A DNA stretch of 57,513 bases, taken from NCBI RefSeq assembly GCF_001612985.1, contig NZ_BDBM01000047.1:1-57513 (forward strand). Direction: 5' to 3'. Below the pieces are notes generated by a model that worked only from the letters and a program-made list of their open reading frames with translations, did no database searches and had not been told where the DNA came from. Every line of letters starts with the position of its first letter. Within the stretch, counting starts at the first letter, position 1. Both the position numbers and the translations under genes were made by a program. Positions 8,393 through 14,714 of the stretch are shown here, piece after piece. This DNA is from Nocardia gamkensis NBRC 108242 (GTDB lineage: Bacteria; Actinomycetota; Actinomycetes; Mycobacteriales; Mycobacteriaceae).

Positions 8393-8596
8393 CTACGGCC
8401 GCTTGACCTCGCCGTCGTTCGCGCCAGCGGTGAACGCGTCCCACTCGCCGGGGGTGAACACCAGCGCGGGACCGCTCGGATTCTTCGAGTCGCGGACGCC
8501 GACCATGCCGCCTTCGAGGTGCGCGACCTCGACACAATCCTTAGTCCCGCTACGTGCGCTCTTGAACCACGCCGCCCCGGATAGATCAATGTTCAC
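8393..8596 (-). CDS. DUF397 protein, downstream copy
   Basis: The 67-residue product has the standard DUF397 layout: an aromatic-basic start AAWFKSARSG, then a CVEVAHLEGG strand, VGVRDSKNPSGPALVFTPGEWDAF, and a short charged tail. Small DUF397 proteins pair with DUF5753 helix-turn-helix regulators in actinomycetes and modulate them; related pairs control development in Streptomyces (WhiJ-like loci) or behave like toxin-antitoxin modules. It starts with GTG at 8596. It differs from its neighbour copy at only about nine positions (for example GTKD for GSKD and GANDGEVKRP for GVNDGEFNRP). This copy arose by the tandem duplication. Confidence 0.85.
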   Translation of the reverse strand: MNIDLSGAAWFKSARSGTKDCVEVAHLEGGMVGVRDSKNPSGPALVFTPGEWDAFTAGANDGEVKRP

Positions 8597-8628
8597 TGTT
8601 CATGCTCCTTTGCAATCTGGAGGACGAG
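8593..8628 (-). pseudogene. Remnant of the helix-turn-helix gene 3' end
   Basis: Just before the downstream DUF397 gene, the minus strand reads LVLQIAKEHEQ followed by TGA. This matches the last eleven residues LVLQVAKEYEQ of the helix-turn-helix protein at 8873-9757. It was carried along when the DUF397 unit was duplicated, and it keeps the GTGA stop/start overlap. Confidence 0.8.
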
Positions 8629-8672
8629 ATCCGGCCGAGGACAGCGGGCCGGGCCGCAGTGATCGCTTACTG

Positions 8673-8876
8673 CTACGGGCGGTTGAACTCACCGTCGTTC
8701 ACGCCAGCGGTGAACGCGTCCCACTCGCCGGGGGTGAACACCAGCGCGGGGCCGGTCGAATTCTTCGAGTCGCGGACGCCGACCATGCCGCCTTCGAGGT
8801 GCGCGACCTCGACACAATCCTTTGAGCCGCTACGGGTGCTCTTGAACCACACCGCGCCGGACAGATCAACGCTCAC
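8673..8876 (-). CDS. DUF397 protein, upstream copy
   Basis: The 67-residue product has the same layout as the copy at 8393-8596: VWFKSTRSGSKDCVEVAHLEGG, then VGVRDSKNSTGPALVFTPGEWDAF. Its GTG start overlaps the TGA stop of the upstream helix-turn-helix gene (GTGA), so translation is coupled. This is the expected order for a DUF5753-regulator/DUF397 pair and is probably the ancestral copy. Confidence 0.87.
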   Translation of the reverse strand: MSVDLSGAVWFKSTRSGSKDCVEVAHLEGGMVGVRDSKNSTGPALVFTPGEWDAFTAGVNDGEFNRP

Positions 8877-9757
8877 TGTTCATACTCCTTTGCAACCTGA
8901 AGGACGAGGTTCTGGCTAGCGGCGTTGTCCAGTGCCAGGCGGTCCAGCTCGGCGGAGGCTTGACGGTACTGCCGCACCTCGTCTGGTTTCTCAAGGTACA
9001 GGTCACCAAGGAAGCCTTGGATATAGACCACCGGAGGCATGGTCAGATCTGCGGTGGAGTGACGTGGGAACTCCAGCAAGACGAATGGGCCGACCAAGAG
9101 CGCGCGGTGGATGCCAGCCGATGCTGGCACGACACGTAACGAGACGTTCGGCAGTTGGCCGACCTCGGCGAGGTGCTGAAGCTGCGTAGTCATGACCGAG
9201 GCGCTTCCGGCGGTGCGCCGGAGGGCGGACTCGTCAACGAACATATCCGCGGCGAGTGGGTTCGTCTCGGCGGTAAGGCGCGATCGGCGTTTCATGCCGA
9301 CCTGCAACATACGTTCGATATCCTCGGCGGGCTTGTTGGGGAATTCTGCCCAGATCAGCGCTCGCCGGTAGTCCTCGGTTTGAAGCAAGCCCGGCAAGAC
9401 GGCCGTCTGATATGACGTGATCCGGTCGGCGGCATCTTCCAGACCAACGAACAAGTTGAAGTCTTTCGGGATCGTGTCGTCGGCAAATGCCTGCCACCAG
9501 CCTTTTGCGCCCTTGGTTTCCTTGACCAGTTCTAGGACGACCTGGGTTTCCTTCTCGGTGGCGTTGTAGAGCTGACACAGTCGCTCGATCAGGACCGGGT
9601 TGAAGCGGACCGGTTGACCGGTCTCCATCTTCCAGATCGTTGATCGAGCCGAGGCGATCGCGGCAGCTGCGGCCTCTCTCGTGATATCGGCGCGCTCGCG
9701 CAGGGTCTCCAGCTGCATGCCCAGGATGCGCCGGGCGATTGTGGAATCTGTTGCCAT
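8873..9757 (-). CDS. Helix-turn-helix regulator with DUF5753 domain
   Basis: Predicted DNA-binding regulator of the DUF397 partner genes. The 294-residue product has an N-terminal Xre-type helix-turn-helix (about 10-65: RRILGMQLETLRERADITREAAA, then SARSTIWKMETG). The DUF5753 domain follows (about 95-285) with the usual text SYQTAVLPGLLQTEDYRRAL, RRSRLTAETNPLAADMFVDESALRR, and LRVVPASAGIH. The ATG at 9757 has a GAAAGG site; a longer start at 9805 adds residues that do not fit the family. The gene sits next to an AbiE pair in what looks like an accessory stretch. In Streptomyces, such pairs act in development and sometimes as toxin-antitoxin-like units; the target here is unknown. Confidence 0.88.
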   Translation of the reverse strand: MATDSTIARRILGMQLETLRERADITREAAAAAIASARSTIWKMETGQPVRFNPVLIERLCQLYNATEKETQVVLELVKETKGAKGWWQAFADDTIPKDFNLFVGLEDAADRITSYQTAVLPGLLQTEDYRRALIWAEFPNKPAEDIERMLQVGMKRRSRLTAETNPLAADMFVDESALRRTAGSASVMTTQLQHLAEVGQLPNVSLRVVPASAGIHRALLVGPFVLLEFPRHSTADLTMPPVVYIQGFLGDLYLEKPDEVRQYRQASAELDRLALDNAASQNLVLQVAKEYEQ

Positions 9758-10008
9758 CTCGACCTTTCGGAGTGTGTTGCAACTCGAACAAGGATGCAGC
9801 AACAACTAAAACATCACCATATTTTTGCGAACGTTTGCGTTGAAATCGTCGCGCCGAAGCGGGTTTTGGGTGTCTCCTTGGAGTGCGCCCGGCGGCGTGA
9901 GCGGGTGACGGCGATCTTCCGCTCATGTTCCCGACGCCGGTTCACCTCCCAGCACGGGTGGCCGGGCCGGGCGCACCCACCACCTTCGATGTGAGTTGAG
10001 GTTCACCG

Positions 10009-10497
10009 ATGGATGAAGGAGCGTTCGGGGACACACCCAGGTCCCGCTGCATGTTCTATCGCAGGAGTTGCGGATTCAATGCCGTGATCGACCCTCCGGA
10101 ACTCGGCCGGATCGTGATGCGCGCCGGATCGGTGTGGGCGGTGACGATGCCGAGCAGGTTGGGCCAGGCGGTGAAAGCGCACATGCAGTGCACAGGCATC
10201 GCACTCGGACCCGTTGTCGGACATCCGCGTTCGGGCCGGTGGACTTTTCTCGTCCGTCCCGACATCGAAGACGACGACGTCAAGCTGTTCGCTGAGATGT
10301 TCCGCAAGGACGTGAGCATCGCGCGGGAGGGAGCCGTCATCGCACTGCCCTCCCCTAGCCCGAACGGCTCCATCCGGCAATGGATTGTCCCGGCTCGGAG
10401 CGACTTCCTTCCGTCCGGCCTCGTGGTGGTCGATGCCGTACGGGCATGGTCCGAAGTGGCGGCGCAAACTGCTACGGCTCCGCGCTATGGCCGGTAA
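10009..10497 (+). CDS. Conserved hypothetical protein (Nocardia type)
   Basis: Function unknown. The 162-residue product has no membrane segment. Recognisable stretches are CMFYRRSCGFNAVIDPPELGRIVMRAG, VTMPSRLGQAVKAHM, GPVVGHPRSGRWTFLVRPDI and VIALPSPSP. The phrase HPRSGRWTFL and the PSP segment recall the small primase-polymerase-like (bifunctional primase/polymerase N-terminal) proteins of actinomycetes, but this is weak and no catalytic residues are assigned. Such proteins are sometimes labelled as RNA polymerase beta subunit in databases; nothing in the sequence supports that. The ATG at 10009 follows a GAGG. The next gene overlaps its end. Confidence 0.65.
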   Translation: MDEGAFGDTPRSRCMFYRRSCGFNAVIDPPELGRIVMRAGSVWAVTMPSRLGQAVKAHMQCTGIALGPVVGHPRSGRWTFLVRPDIEDDDVKLFAEMFRKDVSIAREGAVIALPSPSPNGSIRQWIVPARSDFLPSGLVVVDAVRAWSEVAAQTATAPRYGR

Positions 10498-10723
10498 CGA
10501 GATGGTGCCCGTGCTCATGGCTTTCGGGGTCGTCTCATGGCTCGCAATCTGTTTCTTCGCGAGCACGGCGATCCTCGAGTACCGCGTCAGCCGTGCCGAA
10601 AAGCTCTATCTGGAGCCGGCCGCGAGCCGATCACTCCCCTCCGACGCCGATATCGAGCGCCTGTGTGACCTCACCGAACCGCGCCGCGATCCGTGGGTGC
10701 GCGCGGAACCGGTTCCGGCGTAA
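10487..10723 (+). CDS. Small single-pass membrane protein
   Basis: The 78-residue product has one membrane segment at about residues 6-28 (MVPVLMAFGVVSWLAICFF) and a charged cytoplasmic or external tail (RVSRAEKLYLEP, then DIERLCDLTEPRRDPW). The ATG at 10487 overlaps the previous gene by 11 bp, which implies translational coupling. A second ATG at 10502 would shorten it by five residues. Function unknown; it probably works with the upstream protein. Confidence 0.6.
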   Translation: MAGNEMVPVLMAFGVVSWLAICFFASTAILEYRVSRAEKLYLEPAASRSLPSDADIERLCDLTEPRRDPWVRAEPVPA

Positions 10724-10739
10724 CCCGATACCGCTCCGC

Positions 10740-11360
10740 ATGACGCGTGGCGGCAATACACCCATAACTCCGAAGTGCTGTCGCGGCTCCGCGCCGCCCT
10801 TTTCGTGGGAGGTGTTCGAACAATTGGTCGCCAATGGCGATGTCGAGGCAGAGTCGAGCGGGCCGTGCTACGACACCAACGTCCTGGCCCGGACTCTTTC
10901 ATGGTTGGACCACAACAACCCGCACTGGCCGATGCAGAGCTACGAGGCAGCACGCACGGCCTACCACCACCACCAAGATTGCCCGCCCATGACATGCGCC
11001 ACCTACATAGCGGCGCTTTACAAAATCCGGAAATCGGGGGTTGCCGCATATGATTCCGAAGTCCTTCATCAGCGAGGGGTCACGCAAGCCGCGCGTACGC
11101 GATCTGCCGTGCGGGGCAAGCACCAACCCGCCCTCGACCACACCCGAGAGCAACTGTCACCGCACCCGGAGCAGCCGGACGTGCGCCTGGCGGTGGTGAT
11201 CGACGGCCACCGACTGGACTTCGCCGCCTGCCTCACATCCGCCTTGTGGTTCCTCCAAGAACAGCACCGGCGACGGTTCGTCGACTCCGTGGAGATAATC
11301 CCAGGCGACACGAGCGGCTTACGCCGGTTGCCGAACGAAAGACTGTACGACGGACCGTGA
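10740..11360 (+). CDS. Hypothetical coding region, possibly frameshifted
   Basis: An open frame of 206 codons whose middle and end look like real protein: SWEVFEQLVANGDVEAESSG, CYDTNVLARTLSWLDHNN, YHHHQDCPPMTCATYIAALYKIRKSG, and near the end DVRLAVVIDGHRLDFAACLTSALWF. The first 20 residues (TRGGNTPITPKCCRGSAPP) look non-coding. In the neighbouring frame (frame of the previous gene) the same DNA reads DAWRQYTHNSEVLSRLRAALF, which looks more like protein and would join SWEVFEQ after a one-base shift near 10800. In 11050-11120 another frame, starting at an ATG at 11050, has a better third-base GC pattern. So this may be two overlapping genes with frameshifts, or a decaying locus. Function unknown. 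Confidence 0.4.
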   Translation: MTRGGNTPITPKCCRGSAPPFSWEVFEQLVANGDVEAESSGPCYDTNVLARTLSWLDHNNPHWPMQSYEAARTAYHHHQDCPPMTCATYIAALYKIRKSGVAAYDSEVLHQRGVTQAARTRSAVRGKHQPALDHTREQLSPHPEQPDVRLAVVIDGHRLDFAACLTSALWFLQEQHRRRFVDSVEIIPGDTSGLRRLPNERLYDGP

Positions 11361-11496
11361 ACGAGTAGCGGGACCACAAGCATCGCCAGGATGCTCTGGA
11401 GTGAAGTACACCCAGCAGCACACCTTCAAGCGGCGCGAACAGCGGGCCGGGCTCCGAATGCTGATCCCGGGTGCAGAATCGCCGCGTTGACGCCGT

Positions 11497-12291
11497 TCAG
11501 ATCAAGTGGCGCAAATATCGATCTGGGTCTGAAAGAAAATCCCTGGTCAACCGAACTGGAAGGGCATCGTCGTAGGAGACGATGCTGGTCGTGCCGTCTT
11601 CGGCGATCTCGTAAATACTAGCGCCAGGCAATGCCAACAAGATCGGCGAATGGGTCGCCATGACGATCTGGCACCGCTGCTCGACCAACTCCGCCAGTCG
11701 CCTCAATACAGCCATGCATCCTTGCGGGGATAACGCGGCCTCGGGCTCGTCCAACAGGTACAGCCCGTTGGGGCGAAAGCGATGCACCATCAGATCAATG
11801 AACGACTCACCATGAGACCGCTGGTGCGGCGACACCCCGCCGAGTGCCGCCACCTGGTCTGGCCCGAGCCGTTCGGTCTCAGTGGCGACGTTGTAGTACG
11901 TCTCGGCACGCAGAAAGAACTGGCTCCGCGGCTTGCTGGTACCCCATTTGATCCGGAGATGCTCGCCCAGCGGTGATTCGCTGGATCGGGTGCTGAAGCG
12001 ATAATTTTGGCTGCCCCCTTCCGGGTTCATACCGGAAGCAACAGCGATTGCCTCGAGAAGTGTCGATTTGCCACTACCGTTCTCCCCGACCAGGAACGTC
12101 ACGCCACCCGCCAAGGACAGGCTTCCATTCTGCGCCAGGTAAGTTACCGCGGGCAGACAGAACGGATAATCGTTGGGATGCGGGCCGGGTGCCATCCAGA
12201 TTTCACGAATGTAGCCGTTCGTGGCCGGGTACACGGCCTCGCGCGGTCGGCCGGCGCTGTAGCTCATCGCCGTGTGGAAGAGATTCGGCAT
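11497..12291 (-). CDS. AAA/ABC-type ATPase (SMC/OLD-like single domain)
   Basis: The 264-residue product is one compact ABC-type ATPase domain. It shows Walker A GENGSGKST (about 69-77), a signature-like loop SPHQRSHGES (about 153-162), Walker B LYLLDEPEAALSP, and an H-loop with ATHSPIL. It has no membrane part or transporter partner. Such AAA_21/AAA_15-like ATPases occur alone or in defence modules (for example with nucleases), where they sense or handle DNA ends. No nuclease partner is adjacent. The start could be the ATG at 12291 (after GGGAG) or the ATG at 12267, which overlaps the TGA of the upstream DUF3658 fragment as ATGA. Function unknown. Confidence 0.7.
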   Translation of the reverse strand: MPNLFHTAMSYSAGRPREAVYPATNGYIREIWMAPGPHPNDYPFCLPAVTYLAQNGSLSLAGGVTFLVGENGSGKSTLLEAIAVASGMNPEGGSQNYRFSTRSSESPLGEHLRIKWGTSKPRSQFFLRAETYYNVATETERLGPDQVAALGGVSPHQRSHGESFIDLMVHRFRPNGLYLLDEPEAALSPQGCMAVLRRLAELVEQRCQIVMATHSPILLALPGASIYEIAEDGTTSIVSYDDALPVRLTRDFLSDPDRYLRHLI

Positions 12292-12602
12292 TCTCCCATG
12301 ACCTCGGGATCTCCCTCTGCCGTGATCCGGCCGTCATCGATCATGTCCATGAGCCTTAGATGCAAAATATAATCCGCTACCGGAAACCGCTGCGCACCCA
12401 TGGTATCCGCGATCACCCGAGCCATCGGTGTCGGTGTTGCGGGTATGTGCTCCAGCAGCGATTGATCGAAGTAGTCTCCGGGCACGGATGACAATCCAGC
12501 GTCTGTCACCACTCGTAATGGAGCGTTCTCCGCCTGCAAGGTGCGCCATCGTTCAGCGAGTTCGTCGCGCTCCAGCTTGCCTACAGCTCGTCCGGAATCC
12601 AA
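12264..12602 (-). pseudogene. Truncated DUF1835/DUF3658 gene (C-terminal half)
   Basis: The 112-residue frame reads as the C-terminal DUF3658 domain of DUF1835 proteins: L-x-x-[DE]-E-x-A-x-R-W-x-x-L-x-x-ENAPLRV, then SVPGDYFDQSLL, then VADYILHLRLMDMIDDGRI and GDPEVMGECRI. The expected N-terminal DUF1835 domain of about 130 residues is missing. None of the three minus-strand frames upstream of 12602 continues it. The break coincides with the start of an unrelated fragment on the plus strand. It may still be translated ahead of the ATPase gene, with which it overlaps. Confidence 0.65.
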
Positions 12603-12772
12603 TGACAGGTCACCCGCATGGTGCCGCGCAGAACCTGCTCGATCGCGACCGGTTGTTCACCGACCGCATTCGCAACGAGACCACACGCCTGCACTTGCCT
12701 GCTATCGAGATAGACACCTCGATGGCCGAGGCTGATCTGACCGACTCGGTCGGTCGGGCATTCGGGCTCTGA
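12602..12772 (+). pseudogene. C-terminal fragment of a small P-loop kinase-like gene
   Basis: From 12602 the plus strand encodes about 57 residues, including LLDRDRLFTDRIRNETTRLH and LPAIEIDTSMAEADLTDSVG. This is the pattern seen at the C-terminus of small P-loop kinase or AAA proteins, where a helix and a strand precede the end. No N-terminal part or Walker A motif is present upstream in this frame. The upstream codons in this frame (12428-12600) are shadow sequence of the DUF3658 fragment. It is therefore probably a gene remnant. Confidence 0.45.
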
Positions 12773-12935
12773 GCCGGCGCAGCGCGTCCGCAACTCGGTA
12801 TGTGCGAGGTTCCGACCAGTAGGGGTAGGTTGCTCGCCGCGTCGAGCAGTTTGCGCGGCGTCGACCGATGAGTTCTGCCGCGTCCGGTCGTCATACCTTG
12901 TGACCGGCCGATTCGAACTCGGAAAGGGGTAGCGA

Positions 12936-13223
12936 ATGGTGATCGTCGCAGGGCATCTCGAGGTCGACCCGCAACACCGGGAGGCCTACCTCGCCGACTG
13001 TGTCGGCGTAGTTGAACAGGCTCGTCGCGCGGCCGGTTGCCTTGACTTCTCGATCTCGGCGGACCTGGTCGATGCCAGTCGCATCATCATCTTCGAGCGA
13101 TGGGAGTCGCGGGCGGCCGTCGACGCCTTCCGTGGCAGTGGCCCGACCGACGCGCAGAATGCTGTGATCCGCGCCGCCTCGGTGGCCGAGTACGACGTCG
13201 CCGACAGGCGTTCGCTGACCTGA
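12936..13223 (+). CDS. Antibiotic biosynthesis monooxygenase (ABM) family protein
   Basis: The 95-residue product has the dimeric alpha-beta ferredoxin-like ABM fold: VIVAGHLEVDPQHREAYLADC, then ARRAAGCLDFSISADLVDASRI, then IFERWESRAAVDAF. These are the usual segments of YgiN/quinol-monooxygenase-like proteins, which oxidise quinols or aromatic substrates without metal or cofactor, or act in heme handling. The substrate is unknown. The ATG at 12936 has a strong GGAAAGGGG site. It is convergent with the TipAS-type MerR gene. Confidence 0.8.
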   Translation: MVIVAGHLEVDPQHREAYLADCVGVVEQARRAAGCLDFSISADLVDASRIIIFERWESRAAVDAFRGSGPTDAQNAVIRAASVAEYDVADRRSLT

Positions 13224-13254
13224 ACACCATGCCTACGAGCTTCCTCACCCCGCT

Positions 13255-14070
13255 CTACTGCCAAGTCGCGGTGTCGGGGTCGATGCCGTGGGCGCGCGCG
13301 CTGGCATCGATGATTCGACGCAACCACGTGGCGAGGCCGGTGCGGATGCCGTCGTAGTGGGCCGCGAATCCCGGATCGGCCTCGTACCTGCGGCCGAGAC
13401 AGACCTGCATCTGCCTGGTGAGAGGAAAGTACGAAGCAGAAAATATTTCGCGGTGCCACTCGACGAGTCGATTCGCTTCTGGGCTCCCGGGTGTGACGCC
13501 CGCGTCCATCGCATCCTCGAAGGCGCGGTCGAGGTCGGCGATGGCGTCGGCGATGGTCTGCCATTCCTCCGGACCGCGAGAGGCCGAGCGTTCGGCGTAC
13601 TGCTGCCATTGCTCCGTGTCTCCGTAGCGCTGACGGTCTTGGGCGGGCCAATCCGGGTTCCACTGGGGGCCGAAGATCGCGGCCTGCTGCTCGGCGGTCA
13701 GCAGCAGCCCGCGATCGTGGGCGTCGATCATCCGATCCAGACCGGCGCTGAGCCGCTGGAGGCGGTCGATCCGTTCGGCGATCTGGGTGCGCTGCGCGCG
13801 CAGTGCGCCGGGCACGTCTGCGGCCGAGCCGTCCAAGATGGCCCGGATATCGTCCAGGCCGAGTCCGAGCTCCCGGTAGACGACGATGCGGTTCAGGCGT
13901 TCCAGATCACCAGCGGTGTAGAGCCGGTATCCGGCAACCGTGCGCAGCGACGGTCGCGCCAGACCGATCCCATCCCAGTGATGCAGCGCGCGAACTGTCA
14001 CGCCCAGACGCGTCGAGACCTGACCGACGGTCAAGCCATCGGCGTCAGGGGCATCAGGCATGCTCACCAT
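13255..14070 (-). CDS. MerR-family regulator with TipAS ligand-binding domain
   Basis: Predicted transcription activator of the TipA type. An N-terminal MerR winged helix is seen at about residues 10-80 (LTVGQVSTRLGVTVRALHHWD, GYRLYTAGDLERL, RELGLGLDDIRAIL). A coiled segment follows, then the C-terminal TipAS-like domain at about 140-270 (FGPQWNPDWPAQDRQRYGDTEQW, then SPEANRLVEWHREIF). TipAS domains bind thiopeptides and other antibiotics in Streptomyces. The start is at the ATG at 14070 or 14061, within the last bases of the upstream VOC gene, so the two are translationally coupled. It may sense a drug and control the VOC gene. Confidence 0.85.
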   Translation of the reverse strand: MVSMPDAPDADGLTVGQVSTRLGVTVRALHHWDGIGLARPSLRTVAGYRLYTAGDLERLNRIVVYRELGLGLDDIRAILDGSAADVPGALRAQRTQIAERIDRLQRLSAGLDRMIDAHDRGLLLTAEQQAAIFGPQWNPDWPAQDRQRYGDTEQWQQYAERSASRGPEEWQTIADAIADLDRAFEDAMDAGVTPGSPEANRLVEWHREIFSASYFPLTRQMQVCLGRRYEADPGFAAHYDGIRTGLATWLRRIIDASARAHGIDPDTATWQ

Positions 14071-14590
14071 TGTCGCCACGACCGACGCCCGGTGGGGTGA
14101 TCCCGACGGCCGCGAGGTTCCGCGCCTCCTCACTGGCCGGATCGAAGGGCTTCGCCGCAGTGAAAACGATCCGTGCGTTCTCTGGGGTGATCACCTCCAC
14201 ATCGCGGGTGTTCCAGGGCGTATCCCGTGGGCCGTCGACCGAGTTCGGGCGCAACGCGCGACAGGCCTCGACCAGCGAATCGACCTGGCTGAGCACGCAG
14301 GCGAAACTGAAGCTCATTGCCGGTGCCTGCTCCGGAACGCTCCCCGCCGGGACGAGGAGTACGTCCTGAAAAGCCCACCGGCGCAGATGCACAACCCTGC
14401 CGGGGATACTGAACAGCTCGAAGAATCCGAGCCCACGAGTCCAGAAATCCACCGACGCCGCCGAATCGCTCGTGGGGATCGTCACGAACGCGGGCATTCC
14501 ATAGATGCCACGGAACAGCTCCGGCGCGACCGCATCCGGGCCGGGATCGGGCACGGGACTCATCTCGAACGCGTTGTAGTAGTCACTCAT
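14054..14590 (-). CDS. VOC-superfamily protein (glyoxalase/bleomycin-resistance-like)
   Basis: The 178-residue product has the vicinal-oxygen-chelate pattern: MPAFVTIPTSDSAASVDFWTRGLGF, then HLRRWAFQDVLLVP, then PWNTRDVEVITPENARIVF. These proteins are lyases, dioxygenases or antibiotic-binding proteins; the substrate here is unknown. The ATG at 14590 lies after GGAGGGTGGAG. It is the first gene of a two-gene unit with the TipAS-type MerR regulator, overlapping it. This suggests a drug- or electrophile-response pair, which is inference. Confidence 0.8.
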   Translation of the reverse strand: MSDYYNAFEMSPVPDPGPDAVAPELFRGIYGMPAFVTIPTSDSAASVDFWTRGLGFFELFSIPGRVVHLRRWAFQDVLLVPAGSVPEQAPAMSFSFACVLSQVDSLVEACRALRPNSVDGPRDTPWNTRDVEVITPENARIVFTAAKPFDPASEEARNLAAVGITPPGVGRGDNGEHA

Positions 14591-14714
14591 GCGCTCCACC
14601 CTCCAGCCTCACGCGATGTGAGGGTCAAGCCTGGGCCGGCTGGACCAGCCCGAGCCTTCGACTTCTGGCCGCCGACTTGACCTTGCCCCTGGGGCAGGGT
14701 TCGAGCATGGTGGC

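Larger units (their letters stand above)
8358..8908. repeat. Tandem duplication of a 280-bp DUF397 unit
   Basis: Two direct copies with an offset of exactly 280 bp: 8358-8628 and 8638-8908. Each copy holds the sequence AGGACAGCGGGCCGGGCCGC, a complete DUF397 gene and the last 33 or so coding bases of the upstream helix-turn-helix gene. The copies differ by scattered substitutions and there is no frameshift in the DUF397 genes. Confidence 0.85.

Noticed and set aside
11050..11196. Possible separate small gene MIPKSFISEGSRKPRVRDLP...
   Set aside because: The frame has a good third-base GC pattern but ends after about 48 codons; without homologues it cannot be told from a frameshifted part of the 10740-11360 region, so it is only mentioned there.
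6147..12935. Integrated phage or genomic island with att sites
   Set aside because: No integrase, no tRNA and no flanking direct repeats could be seen; only gene content suggests an accessory stretch.
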